Below, piece by piece: positions 19,572 through 29,536 of a stretch of 64,000 nucleotides of DNA. Origin of the DNA: Bacillus coahuilensis m4-4 (lineage in GTDB: Bacteria; Bacillota; Bacilli; Bacillales; Bacillaceae_K). The DNA is taken from positions 44,136 through 108,135 of the forward strand of contig NZ_ABFU01000042.1 in the NCBI RefSeq assembly GCF_000171615.1, in the 5' to 3' direction. The notes under the pieces are model-generated. The model searched no databases, was not told where the DNA came from, and saw nothing but the letters and a program-made list of their open reading frames with translations. Numbering within the stretch: position 1 is the first letter of the stretch; each line of letters opens with the position of its first letter. Both the position numbers and the translations under genes were made by a program.

Positions 19572-20467
19572 ATGTATATGAAAAAAATATTAGTAATCGG
19601 TGGAACGACTTACGATTCAATCATTACGCTAGAACACTTACCAGAACCTAAGTCACAAACCATTCATTATGCTCCCTTTCATGAGACAATTGGTTCAACT
19701 GGAGCAGGAAAGGCCTTGAATCTGGCAAAATTAAACGTGCAAACAACCCTTCATTCTATCATTGGGAAGGATGATTATGGTGAAAAAATCATTCAATATC
19801 TTGAGGGTGGAAACGTAGATTTTGTCTATGACTTTGACCCTAAAGGGACAGAACGACATGTTAACATCATGAATCAGCAGGGTGACAGGATTTCCATTTT
19901 TGTTTCAAATTCCTCCGATGAGCTACCCCTTAATATGAATCGGTTAGAAGAACTCATAGAGGATTGCGATCTTATCGTATTAAATATTATTAGCTACACA
20001 AAACAACTGATTCCTCTCATTAAAAACACAAGAAGCCTGTGTGGACGGATCTCCATGATTATGATGTAGGAAATCCTTATCACCAAGATTATATTGAAAT
20101 AGCAGACTACATTTTTCTCAGCTCTGATCAATTGAACGAATACAAACCTATTATGGAAAAATGGATTAGCGAAGGAAAGCAATTAGTTGTTTGTACTCAT
20201 GGAAAAAAAGGGGCGACAGCTCTAACCCAAGACAGAAAATGGGTAGAAATGCCAATAATATCATCGTATCCCTTTGTAGATGCCAATGGTGCAGGGGATA
20301 GCTTCTTTTCTGGATTTTTATATGGGTACCTTCATGGATACACGACAGAAGAAAGCTTAAGATTTGCTACCATCTGTGGAGGATTATGTGTAACATCAAA
20401 AGAACTAGTTATGAGCGGGTTAAGTGAAGAAACGATACAAGTAGAATTTAAAAAACATTATACATAG
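19572..20467 (+). CDS. PfkB family carbohydrate kinase, one frameshift
   Basis: Ribokinase-like kinase of about 298 residues. The N-terminal motif is GGTTYDSIITLEHLPEP, followed by GSTGAGKALNLAKLN. The C-terminal signature is intact as VDANGAGDSFFSGFLYG, with the catalytic Asp in GAGD. The frame breaks near 20030; adding one A gives KNTKKPVWTDLHDYD. AAGGAG precedes the ATG at 19572. Substrate cannot be told from sequence (ribose, other sugars and nucleosides are all possible). Confidence 0.85.
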
Positions 20468-20513
20468 TTTTAAGTTCTTTACTAATTGTAGACACAACTA
20501 AAGATACAATATG

Positions 20514-20548
20514 TGATCACTCCAATTTCAATGGTGTGATCTTTTTAT
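20514..20548 (+). terminator. Terminator after the PfkB kinase
   Basis: GATCACTCCA, six-base loop, TGGTGTGATC (one mismatch), then TTTTT. The remainder of 20549-20786 shows no gene; a possible sigma-E promoter near 20725-20755 (GAATAAT and ATACATATGAAT) could drive spoIIIAA but is not convincing. Confidence 0.75.
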
Positions 20549-20786
20549 GCGTTATTGTAGATATTGTTAATTGGATTACGGTGGAGAGAATTTAGAAGCT
20601 CCAAAGTTCACTGATTTTTTTGATAGAACGATATCACCATTCTAGAACATCTGGGTTCTCATACAATCATTTTGTTAAATTCTCCTTGATTAAATTTCGA
20701 TTTTCACTCCCCCCCATTTGGAATAATCTCCTCTTGCTAGAATACATATGAATAGTAGACAAGCTGGGTTCTAAAGGAGGCATTCT

Positions 20787-21712
20787 ATGAAGGAAATATT
20801 GTCGCTCTTACCTCAAACCATTTCTAGTAAGCTGTTGGAACTGCCAGTGGATATTTTGCAGGAAGTAGAGGAAATTAGAATTCGAATCGGGAAGCCCGTT
20901 GAGATTCTTCATAAGCAGCATCATCGGTATCTTCATCACGTAACAAATGAGCGGGATGCCCAGCGGTTTATGGAGCAAATAGCAGAGCACTCTTTTTATC
21001 GGTTAGAGGAAGAGTTGAAACGTGGGTATTTGACGATACCTGGAGGTCATCGAATAGGATTAGCAGGTAAAGTTATACTCCAAAGCGGTGAAGTAAAAGG
21101 GATCCGAGAGGTTTCTTCTTTCAACATACGAGTGGCTAGACAGAAAATTGGCACTTGCGAACGATTTGTTCCTAGTCTGTTTGACCAAAAATGGAAGCAC
21201 ACGATGATTATTGGTCCACCTCAATCAGGCAAGACCACACTATTACGGGATCTTGCACGATTCGTATCATCAGGTAATGGACAAGGCATCCCTTCCTTTA
21301 AAGTTGGGATTGTCGATGAACGCTCTGAAATAGCTGGTTGTGTCAAAGGTGTCCCTCAGCTTGAACTGGGTAATCGTGTAGATGTTTTAGATGGTTGTCC
21401 TAAAGTAGAGGGAATGATGATGCTCATTCGTTCTATGAGCCCAGATGTTCTAGTAGTAGATGAAATAGGCAGAAAAGAAGATGGGGACGCCATTTTAGAA
21501 GCGGTGAATGCAGGTGTTACGCTTATGATGAGTATCCACGGATCATCATTACAGGACGTCAAAAACGACCGGTTGCAAAGGAAATTATTGAGCTTGGCGT
21601 TTTCGAGAGATTTATTGAATTATCACGCCAGAGTGGACCTGGGACAGTTACGACCATCTATGATCAATTAGGAAGAGCTTGCAAAACAAGAGAGAGTGTT
21701 CCTTATGGTTAA
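20787..21712 (+). CDS. spoIIIAA: Stage III sporulation protein AA (ATPase), one frameshift
   Basis: ATPase of the SpoIIIA-SpoIIQ channel between mother cell and forespore, related to type II/IV secretion ATPases. Walker A is GPPQSGKTTLLRD (about residue 142) and the Walker B region VLVVDEIGRKEDGDAI. As read, the end is wrong: adding one A to the A5 run at 21561-21565 gives DVKKRPVAKEIIELGVFERF and the usual SGPGTVTTIYD tail, ending at 21712 and overlapping spoIIIAB. AAAGGAGG precedes the ATG. First gene of the spoIIIA operon, expected to be sigma-E controlled. Confidence 0.95.
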
Positions 21713-22220
21713 GCTTATAGGTGCCGCCTTTATCATTATCGCGACAACCTGGGCTGGTCTTCAAGCATCTTCGTATTTAAGCGAACGACCAAAGCAGCTG
21801 CGAAGCTTAAAGAGTGCGCTACAAAGCTTAGAAGCCGAAATTCTATACAGTCACACTCCTCTTCATGAAGCAGCGAGAAAATTATCAAGGCAATTGACAA
21901 AGCCTCTATCTTGGTTTTTCGAAGCCTTTTCCTCAAAGTTAACGACGAAGGAGACAACTGTACAAGAAGCATGGGAAGAGAGTTTGGAAGAGGTATGGAA
22001 ATTTACTGCTTTAAAGAAGAGTGAGTTAGAAATACTCAAGCAATTTGGTGAAAGCTTAGGTAGGTATGATATTGCCACTCAACAAAAACAAATTGTTCTG
22101 GCATTAACCCACTTGGAACGGGTCGAGAAAGAAGCTCATGAAACTCAACAAAAATACGAAAAGATGGCGAAAAGCTTAGGTGTGTTAACAGGACTATTAG
22201 TAGTCATACTGTTGCTATAA
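21705..22220 (+). CDS. spoIIIAB: Stage III sporulation protein AB
   Basis: A 171-residue protein with an N-terminal membrane segment, a GspF-like soluble helical part and a second membrane segment at the C-terminus (LGVLTGLLVVILLL). The ATG at 21705 (MVKLIGAAFIIIATTWAG) matches the family better than the GTG at 21696. It overlaps the end of spoIIIAA. Channel component in the mother-cell membrane. Confidence 0.95.
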   Translation: MVKLIGAAFIIIATTWAGLQASSYLSERPKQLRSLKSALQSLEAEILYSHTPLHEAARKLSRQLTKPLSWFFEAFSSKLTTKETTVQEAWEESLEEVWKFTALKKSELEILKQFGESLGRYDIATQQKQIVLALTHLERVEKEAHETQQKYEKMAKSLGVLTGLLVVILLL

Positions 22221-22231
22221 GGAGGAGAACG

Positions 22232-22439
22232 ATGGGGATTGATATTGATGTCATTTTTAAAATTGCAGGGGTAGGTATTGTGGTAGCGTTTATTCATACG
22301 ATTTTAGATCAGGTAGGGAAGAAAGAATATGCCCAGTGGGTAACCTTAATGGGGTTCCTCTACATTTTATTTATGGTGGCATCTATCGTTAATGAATTAT
22401 TCCAAAAAATTAAAATCAGTCTTTCTATTTCAAAGCTAA
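22232..22439 (+). CDS. spoIIIAC: Stage III sporulation protein AC, one frameshift
   Basis: Two-segment membrane protein of 68 residues. GVGIVVAFIHTILDQVGKKE and the second segment are highly conserved. The raw frame runs on to 22453 with an odd tail; removing one A from the A4 run at 22412-22415 gives KIKSVFLFQS and a stop at 22439, matching the family end and length. AGGAGGA precedes the ATG. Confidence 0.93.
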
Positions 22440-22457
22440 AGCTAGGAGGTTAGTCCG

Positions 22458-22850
22458 ATTGAAATTCTTCAAATTGTAGGAATATCCTTAATCGCAACAT
22501 TTTTAGCCATCATCATAAAAGAACAAAAACCAAATTATGCCTTTCTATTTGTTGTGTTTGTTGGGTGCGTTATTTTCCTCTTTTTAATTGAACAGATTTA
22601 TTACATTCTATCTATGCTAGAAAAAATAGCGGTGAACGCCAATATTAACATGATGTATTTAGAAACGATTCTAAAAATTATTGGAATTGCTTATATAGCG
22701 GAATTTGCCTCACAAATTACTAAGGATGCTGGGCAAGGAGCGTTAGCATCAAAAGTAGAGTTAGCTGGAAAAATCCTTATCCTGGCCATGGCTGTGCCCA
22801 TATTAACAGTCCTTATTGAAACAATCATCGCAATGATACCTACTAATTGA
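22458..22850 (+). CDS. spoIIIAD: Stage III sporulation protein AD, no ordinary start codon
   Basis: About 130 residues with three to four membrane segments and the hallmark ETILKIIGIAYIAEFASQ plus AGQGALASKVELAGKILIL. The frame reads IEILQIVGISLIATF from 22458 but no ATG, GTG or TTG occurs in frame between the preceding stop (22443) and this point. An AGGAGG sits eight bases before the ATT at 22458. Either ATT is used, or the GTT at 22449 was really GTG, or an indel hides the start. Coordinates of the start are therefore provisional. Confidence 0.9.
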   Translation: MEILQIVGISLIATFLAIIIKEQKPNYAFLFVVFVGCVIFLFLIEQIYYILSMLEKIAVNANINMMYLETILKIIGIAYIAEFASQITKDAGQGALASKVELAGKILILAMAVPILTVLIETIIAMIPTN

Positions 22851-22874
22851 TAGAGCAATAAATGGGGTGAAGAT

Positions 22875-24070
22875 ATGATGAAGAGATGGGTTGTCTTCTT
22901 GTTTGTTTTCCTTCTTCTTATGCTAGGTTCAAAAGAAGCATTTGGAGCTACGGGACCAGAAGGTCAACAATCAACAAACTTCGGAGGAGAGTCCGTAGCA
23001 AGTCAGCTAGAACGGATTGATGTTACGGAGCTGAAGGTGTTTTGGGAGGATATTGTTGAGAATTATGGCGGGTACTTACCAGAAAGTCAAAAGGGCAGCT
23101 TTATTGATTTTATTAATGGAGAGAAAAGTTTTCATTTGAAGAATGGGTAAAGGGCATCGCTAGGTTTGCGTTCCAAGAATTAATGATGAATGGTCAATTA
23201 TTAGGAACGCTCATTATGCTTACCTTATTTAGTATGTTTCTACAATCCATCCAAAATGCGTTTGAGTCAGGTACGGTTAGTAAAGTCGCATATGCTCTCG
23301 TCTATATGGTACTGATCATACTTGCTCTTAATAGCTTCCGTGTGGCGATGGATTACGCAATGGATGCCATTGATACCATGATTCATTTTATTTTAGCCTT
23401 AATTCCCATTCTCTTAGCGTTAATTGCTAGTTCTGGTGGATTGTTATCGGCAGCTTTTTTTCATCCTGTCTTAATTTTTATTATGAACACTAGTGGGTTA
23501 ATGATCAAATTCATTGTTCTGCCACTCCTTTTCTTATCGGCATTGCTTAGCATCGTTAGTACGCTAAATGCTGAATATAAAGTCACCCAGTTAGCCAATA
23601 TGTTAAGAAATTGGAGCATCGGACTCCTTGGTGCGTTTATGACCATATTTTTAGGTGTTATTTCGGTTCAAGGTGCAACGGCCGCAGTGTCTGATGGAAT
23701 TACGATAAGAACAGCCAAATTTATTACAGGAAATTTTGTGCCTGTTATAGGAAGAATGTTCACCGATGCAGCAGATACCGTCATAAGTGCTTCCGTTTTA
23801 CTAAAAAATACGGTAGGTGTGGTGGGGGTCGCCATTCTTTTAATGATTGTGGCCTTTCCCGCTGTACAGATCCTAATGATGGCTTTTATTTATAAATTTT
23901 CAGCAGCTTTGCTTCAACCTCTTGGAGGGGGACCAGTTATAGCATGCTTAGATATTATTAGTAAAAATATCATCTATGTGTTTGCGTCCTTAGCCATCGT
24001 ATCTCTCATGTTCTTTTTGTGTCTGACCATTATCATTACCGCTGGAAATATTACGATGATGGTTCGATAG
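22875..24070 (+). CDS. spoIIIAE: Stage III sporulation protein AE, one frameshift
   Basis: Large polytopic protein of the SpoIIIA channel, about 398 residues, with a cleavable signal peptide (FLFVFLLLMLGSKEAFGA) and about seven membrane segments including LIMLTLFSMFLQSIQNAF and LQPLGGGPVIACLDIISKN. The frame breaks in the T4 run at 23127-23130; adding one T restores SFSFEEWVKGIARFAF. GGGGTGA precedes the ATG at 22875. Confidence 0.94.
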
Positions 24071-24079
24071 GAGGAAGTT

Positions 24080-24694
24080 ATGAATTATTTAATTGAATGG
24101 ATTACGAACATTATTATCTTTATTTTACTTGCGACCGTCATCGAAATGCTACTACCTTCAAACCAGATGAAAAAGTATACCAAAATGGTTATTGGTCTAC
24201 TCTTAATCAGCATTATTTTAACTCCACTATTTAAATTACTATCCCAAGACTTTGAACAAATGTTAAAAGAAATCCCCGTTTACAATGAAGGGATGGACGA
24301 AAAAGTAAAAATTCAATAGAAGAGAAGAAAATAGAAATACAAGCCTCACAAGATGCATATATTTTAGAACAGATGGCTGTCCAACTAAAAAGAACAAGCA
24401 AATGAGGAGTTGATTGATCAGAAAAACGTAGAAATCGAATCGATCTCATTATCAGTAGAAAATTTAGATAACTTTCCTGATGGATTAACTTCAATTATGG
24501 TTAGCATCAAAGAATATACAGAAGATGAGTCAGTTCCAATAGTAGAGCCAGTGGTTGTATCTACCTCTCCAAACGAAGAAGAGCCAAAAGACTGGTCAGA
24601 GATCTCTTCGTTGCTTTCTACCATTTGGGAAATTAATGAGGAATCCATTGTCATTGTTGGTGAAGGGGGGATTGACAAAGAAAATGAAATTTAA
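24080..24694 (+). CDS. spoIIIAF: Stage III sporulation protein AF, two frameshifts
   Basis: Channel component with two N-terminal membrane segments (about residues 8-26 and 36-52) and a soluble domain, about 204 residues against 206 in B. subtilis. One A is missing in the run at 24300-24304 (restoring DEKSKNSIEEKKIEIQ) and one A is extra in the run at 24387-24391 (restoring QLKEQANEELIDQ). GGAGGAAG precedes the ATG. The end overlaps spoIIIAG. Confidence 0.93.
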
Positions 24695-25316
24695 TCCATT
24701 TGAATGGATCAAGGGTCAAGTAAACCAAGATCAAACGACAACCGGGATGAAAAAAAGTCATTATGTCATTATCATACTCGGTATCGGTGTAGCGTTTATG
24801 ATAGGTACAGATTTTTTTGGAACAAATACAAATGATGCAGCCATCGTAACAAGTAGTGATCCACCAAAAGAATCAACAGTTGAAACGTTTGGAAAAGAGT
24901 CATCAGACCCTAAATCCATCACAGATTATGAAGTGCAATACGAAAATCAGTTAAAAGAAGCGTTAGAAGAAATAGCTGGAGTGTCCGAGGTGACGGTTGA
25001 AGTAAATGTCGATGCAACAGAATTAAAAGTGTATGAAAAAAACACAACCACTCAAAAACAAGCGACTACTGAAACAGACACTCAAGGCGGAGAGCGTGAG
25101 ATACAAGAACAAAGTGAATCAGATACCATTGTCATCATTCGGGATGGCGAAAAGGAAATACCCGTCATTTTAGAAACAAAAAAACCACCTATCCGCGGCG
25201 TCCTAGTTGTCGCTAAGGGTGCTGATAATATACAAGTAAAAACCTGGATTGTAGAAGCTGTGTCGAGATTTCTAGACGTCCCGACTCATCGTGTTTCTGT
25301 AATGCCAAAGAAATAA
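24672..25316 (+). CDS. spoIIIAG: Stage III sporulation protein AG
   Basis: Ring-forming channel protein of the intermembrane space, with one membrane segment (about residues 30-47) and a YscJ/FliF-like ring domain around LEEIAGVSEVTVEVNVDATE and KPPIRGVLVVAKGADN. I prefer the TTG at 24672, which has GGTGA eight bases upstream; the ATG at 24684 is the alternative. It overlaps the end of spoIIIAF by about 20 bases. Confidence 0.93.
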   Translation: MTKKMKFNPFEWIKGQVNQDQTTTGMKKSHYVIIILGIGVAFMIGTDFFGTNTNDAAIVTSSDPPKESTVETFGKESSDPKSITDYEVQYENQLKEALEEIAGVSEVTVEVNVDATELKVYEKNTTTQKQATTETDTQGGEREIQEQSESDTIVIIRDGEKEIPVILETKKPPIRGVLVVAKGADNIQVKTWIVEAVSRFLDVPTHRVSVMPKK

Positions 25317-25331
25317 GAGGAGGAATTGATT

Positions 25332-25900
25332 GTGTTATTAAAAAACAAACCGTTTGGCTTTTAACTATGCTAAGTTTAGTCGTTGTTTTATCTGTGTTCT
25401 ATGTTACGTCTCCAACTGAACCAACTAATATGCTATCTGTAGGGACAAGTGAAGAAGAAGGTAAGGAAAACACAGAAGGTTCTGAAGGGGAAGAAGGTAC
25501 CGATGAAGAGGCTTCAGCTTCTGGAGAAGAAGTAGTGATGAGTGGGGACGATGCATTTGCCCAAATGAGATTAGATATGACGATTCAACGAGACAAAATG
25601 CGAGAAGATTTAACAGCTGTTGTCGCATCAGCTGACGTAACGGCTGAAGACAAAAATGCAGCATACGATAAGATGCAAGAATTAACAGAAGTTGCAACAA
25701 AAGAATCGTACCTAGAAATGATGATTAAAACATTAGGATATGATGATGCATTAGTAAGAGCTCTTGAAAGTGAAGTAAAGGTTACGGTAAAAGCAACGGA
25801 ACAATCCACGGCTGAAGCAAATAAAATCATCCAATTGGTAAAGGACGAAATGGGGTCCTTATACAGAGTAGCTGTTGAGTTCCAACCTATTGAACAATAA
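25332..25900 (+). CDS. spoIIIAH: Stage III sporulation protein AH, one frameshift near the start
   Basis: Partner of forespore SpoIIQ; its YscJ-like ring domain joins the two membranes. Layout: membrane segment (TVWLLTMLSLVVVLSVFYV), acidic low-complexity linker rich in Glu and Gly (about residues 38-68), then the ring domain (VKVTVKATEQSTAEANKII). The GTG at 25332 has AGGAGG eight bases upstream. Adding one A to the A6 run at 25340-25345 joins it to KKQTVWLL. Confidence 0.93.
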
Positions 25901-25908
25901 AGTAAAGA

Positions 25909-25936
25909 GCCTGCTTCCCAAGAAGCAGGCCCTTTT
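25909..25936. terminator. Terminator closing the spoIIIA operon
   Basis: GCCTGCTTC, loop CCAA, GAAGCAGGC, then CCTTTTT. The convergent chemoreceptor gene ends at the same place and may share it. Confidence 0.88.
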
Positions 25937-27423
25937 TATGTTGATGAGCTAAGTTCTTTTAAATCGTTCATAGCAGAGTGAGCGCTTTGTATTTCATCAT
26001 CTAATAGGACAAATTGCTGAAGCTGGTTTTCTGTATGGGAGGATAACTCTTCGAGCGCTCCTGTAAACTCTTCAATCATTTCACTTACCGATTTTAGTTG
26101 GGCTTCAGATGAATCCATAGACGATGAAACCTGTAGGGTGTACTCTTTAAAATTCGTTAGTTTCGTTAATAGACTATATGATCCATTTTTGATTTCGGAA
26201 AACTGTCCAAATGTATACCTTACGAGCTGATCATGCTTGCTCATATCGTGTACCACCCTTTCAGCAGCTAACAACGATTCTTTTGAATTTTGTAGAGTGC
26301 TAGATAGGGTGTCAGAAATTTTAGCTGCAAATGAATTGGATAAATGAGCTAACGTTCTTACTTCATCCGCGACCACTGCAAAGCCTTTGCCTGAATCTCC
26401 AGCTCTGGAGGCTTCAATTGATGCGTTTAGTGCGAGAAGATTTGTTTGCTTTGCGATATCTTGAATATCTTTTGTCAGTAATGAGATGTCTCGCTGCTGG
26501 TTCTCAACTGTTTGAAGCTGAGTATAGAGTTCCTTCACTTCGCTTATTAACTTTTTTTTAAGTCAGTTTGAAGCTGAAGCATGTCGTTTGCCCCATGATC
26601 AGACGTGTTAGAAACCGTTTTAGCGTGCTCTTCAATAGAGCTTATATCAGAAACCATTTGTAGGGCTGAATGTGTCACTTCTTTTACGTGTTGGTGAAGG
26701 TCTATAACTTGATCAGATTGTAATTGTAGTCCTAGGGCCATACTATGTATCGTATGATTCATCTCTTGTAACGCATAGGAAGAGGATGTGCTCTTTGATT
26801 TTGTATCATCTATCATATGAGAGAGGGATACGGCACTCTCAGAGATAGTGTGTTGAAGGAATGAATTTCGATCAATAAGTTCTTGTGAATCTGTAATGGC
26901 CCGCAGGAGGCTTTGATCAAGATTTCTTGAAAGTTTTGTTTGAAATAATAGAAGAATCGTAAGCAGGGTAAATAGTAAATATATTGTTACATAATTTTTA
27001 AGTTCTAAAGGCAAGTCATCAATGTGAAGGACGATAAAAAGTGTGATAACGGTTAAGCCAGATATATAACACATGAGTAAAACACTTCTTCTAAGATAGA
27101 GTGCACCTAATCCAAGTAATAAAAAAAGTTAAAAAATAGGAAGTTGCAGATAGACTGCTTTCCATGATAATCCACATCACACATGATACAATGATGACAG
27201 CGATATAAGGGAGTAAGTGTAATAGAAAGCGTTTCCAGTACATAATTGAAACAATTCCTACACCAACGCCACCCCCTATAAGGATCGCTAGTATGACTTG
27301 TAATTCTTTGCCCATAGCAACATCAACAATAATGGCTAGAAGGACGGAAGCAAACGTAGATTGAATCATCAACTTATGTTTACTCAGTAAATCTTTTTCT
27401 TTTAATATTTCTATTGTAGTCAT
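25936..27423 (-). CDS. Methyl-accepting chemotaxis protein with integral-membrane sensor region, two frameshifts
   Basis: About 495 residues. The N-terminal third holds about six membrane segments and no extracytoplasmic domain, so it may sense within the membrane or through energy state. The rest is a methyl-accepting signalling domain with the conserved tip around [20 protein letters not shown] and [15 protein letters not shown], which contacts CheA/CheW. One base is missing in the A7 run at 27121-27127 and one in the T8 run at 26552-26559; both repairs give continuous sequence. The start is ATG 27423 ([13 protein letters not shown]) after AAAGGGGG. It is inserted between spoIIIAH and accB, where B. 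subtilis has no such gene. Confidence 0.87.
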
Positions 27424-27583
27424 CTTTTGTCCCCCTTTTATTAAAAGCGAAAAATTCATTAAATTTTGACGAATATCCCCTTTTCTATTTTATCTGGTAA
27501 GAAAAAAGATTAAAATAGAGAAGTGAAAACGCTTTACTATTTTTTTACATGATGCAGCAATTTTACAACGGTAAAAATCATGA

Positions 27584-27613
27584 TTGAATTATCAACAGGT
27601 TATATAGTATAGT
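27584..27613 (+). promoter_or_regulatory. Likely sigma-A promoter of accBC
   Basis: TTGAAT (27584-27589), 18-base spacer, TATAGT (27608-27613), directly followed by a FapR-like palindrome. Confidence 0.6.
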
Positions 27614-27614
27614 T

Positions 27615-27631
27615 TTAGTATCTGGTACTAA
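27615..27631. promoter_or_regulatory. FapR-type operator upstream of accB
   Basis: TTAGTATCTGGTACTAA is a near-perfect palindrome close to the FapR pattern TTAGTACCTGRTACTAA. It covers the predicted transcription start, as expected of a repressor site released by malonyl-CoA. Confidence 0.75.
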
Positions 27632-27649
27632 ATTCAAGAGGTGAAGAAT

Positions 27650-28145
27650 ATGTTAAAAGTACAAGAAATCAGAGAATTAATCCGATTAATCGACAAATCC
27701 AGTATTACCGAATTTGAATATGAATACGAAGGCAATAGCATTAAATTAAAAAAGAACAGGGGCAGACGTTCCACATTCTTCTCAGCAACCTGAGGTAGCC
27801 CAGTCGATATTTCCTGTTCAAGAGGAAGAGAAAGCATCACAAGCAAAAGTTACTGTCGAATCACCGGTTGTAAAAGAAGAAGCTGCAGCACCATCCCATG
27901 ATGATACGTTACATAAAATCACATCTCCAATGGTTGGCACATTTTACAAAGCGTCATCACCAGATTCAGATCCATATGTCCAAATAGGGACAAAGGTCAA
28001 GAAAGATTCTACTGTATGTATCGTAGAAGCTATGAAGCTTTTTAATGAAATTGACGCAGATGTTGAAGGGGAAATTGTAGAAATACTAGTAGAAGATGGA
28101 CAACTTGTTGAGTTTGGTCAACCATTATTCTTAGTTAAGGAATAA
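27650..28145 (+). CDS. accB: Biotin carboxyl carrier protein of acetyl-CoA carboxylase, one frameshift
   Basis: Carries the biotin for the first step of fatty acid synthesis. N-terminal helix [17 protein letters not shown], a variable Pro/Glu linker, then the biotinyl domain ([18 protein letters not shown]) with the biotin lysine in [10 protein letters not shown]. The frame breaks at the G4 run at 27763-27766; adding one G gives [26 protein letters not shown] precedes the ATG. It forms an operon with accC and yqhY. Confidence 0.95.
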
Positions 28146-28156
28146 GGAGCGGTACC

Positions 28157-29536
28157 ATGATAAAAAAATTGTTAATAGCAAATCGAGGAGAAATCGCTGT
28201 TCGGATCATTCGTGCATGTCAAGAGCTTGGCGTGGAGACGGTAGCCGTATATTCTGAAGCTGATAAAGAAGCACTTCATGTACAACTTGCTGATGAATCA
28301 TATTGTATTGGACCAAGGCTTTCAAAAGATAGCTACTTAAATTTTACCAATATCCTATCTGTGGCAAAACTAACCGATTGTGATGCGATTCATCCAGGAT
28401 ATGGATTCTTGTCAGAAAATGCTGACTTTGCAGATTGCTGCAGAGAATGTAACATAATCTTTGTAGGACCCACACCAGAAGCCATAAGCAAGATGGGAAC
28501 AAAGGATGTTGCAAGAAATACGATGAAAGATGCGGGTGTTCCCATTGTTCCTGGTTCTGAAGGAATTGTAAAAGATGTAGAGGACGCTCTTCAAATTGCA
28601 AAAGGCATAGGTTACCCAATAATCATCAAAGCGACTGCTGGTGGAGGTGGTAAAGGGATCCGCGTTGCCAGAACTCCAGAGGAATTAGAAAAAGGTGTAC
28701 GAATTACACAGCAAGAAGCGTTAACTGCTTTTGGAAATCCAGGAGTGTATCTTGAAAAATATATTGAAGACTTCAGACATGTTGAGGTTCAGATTCTTGC
28801 TGATACGTATGGAAATGTGATTCACTTAGGTGAGCGAGATTGTACGATTCAGCGACGTCTTCAAAAACTATTAGAAGAAACACCTTCTCCTGCCATCACG
28901 GAAGACTTGCGTCAGCAAATTGGAGAGGCGGCTGTAAAAGCTGCACAGGCTGTGGATTACCAAGGTGCTGGAACCGTTGAGTTTATATTTGATTATCATG
29001 AAAAGAAATTTTATTTTATGGAAATGAATACACGTATTCAAGTAGAGCATCCTGTAACAGAAATGGTAACAGGGGTCGATCTTGTAAAAGAACAAATCGA
29101 GATAGCTGGTGGGAAACGGTTAGAATTAACCCAAGAAGACGTAAAATTAGAAGGTTGGTCAATTGAGTGTAGAATTAACGCTGAAAATCCTTCGAAAAAC
29201 TTCATGCCTTCTCCAGGAACAATTGACATGTACTTGCCACCTGGTGGTTTCGGCGTCCGCTTAGATTCAGCTGCCTACCCAGGCTATAACATACCACCAT
29301 ATTACGATTCCATGATTGCCAAAGTTATCACATATGGCAAGACAAGAGAAGAAGCCATTGCACGAATGAAGCGTGCTCTAAAAGAATTTGCTATTGAAGG
29401 TGTATACACGACCATACCTTTCCATTTGAGGCTGTTAGACCACGAAGTTTTCATAAGTGGCGACTTTAATACGAAATTCTTAGAGAAATATGATATTATG
29501 AAGGAAACAACTCTTGGAGGTGTGCCAAATGGCTGA
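28157..29536 (+). CDS. accC: Biotin carboxylase subunit of acetyl-CoA carboxylase
   Basis: ATP-grasp enzyme that carboxylates AccB-biotin. Intact frame of 459 residues: MIKKLLIANRGEIAVRIIRA, HPGYGFLSENADFA, the ATP loop KATAGGGGKGIRVA, HLGERDCTIQRR, and EMNTRIQVEHPVTE with the catalytic Arg and metal-binding Glu. AAGGAG lies before the ATG, 11 bases after accB. The C-terminus overlaps the ribosome binding site and start of yqhY. Confidence 0.98.
   Translation: MIKKLLIANRGEIAVRIIRACQELGVETVAVYSEADKEALHVQLADESYCIGPRLSKDSYLNFTNILSVAKLTDCDAIHPGYGFLSENADFADCCRECNIIFVGPTPEAISKMGTKDVARNTMKDAGVPIVPGSEGIVKDVEDALQIAKGIGYPIIIKATAGGGGKGIRVARTPEELEKGVRITQQEALTAFGNPGVYLEKYIEDFRHVEVQILADTYGNVIHLGERDCTIQRRLQKLLEETPSPAITEDLRQQIGEAAVKAAQAVDYQGAGTVEFIFDYHEKKFYFMEMNTRIQVEHPVTEMVTGVDLVKEQIEIAGGKRLELTQEDVKLEGWSIECRINAENPSKNFMPSPGTIDMYLPPGGFGVRLDSAAYPGYNIPPYYDSMIAKVITYGKTREEAIARMKRALKEFAIEGVYTTIPFHLRLLDHEVFISGDFNTKFLEKYDIMKETTLGGVPNG

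Noticed and set aside
20700..20786. Clear sigma-E promoter for spoIIIAA
   Set aside because: ATACATATGAAT is suggestive but no matching -35 at the right distance could be defended.
25425..25700. Leu-rich minus-strand ORF opposite spoIIIAH
   Set aside because: It is the shadow of the acidic Glu-rich linker of SpoIIIAH and has no ribosome binding site.
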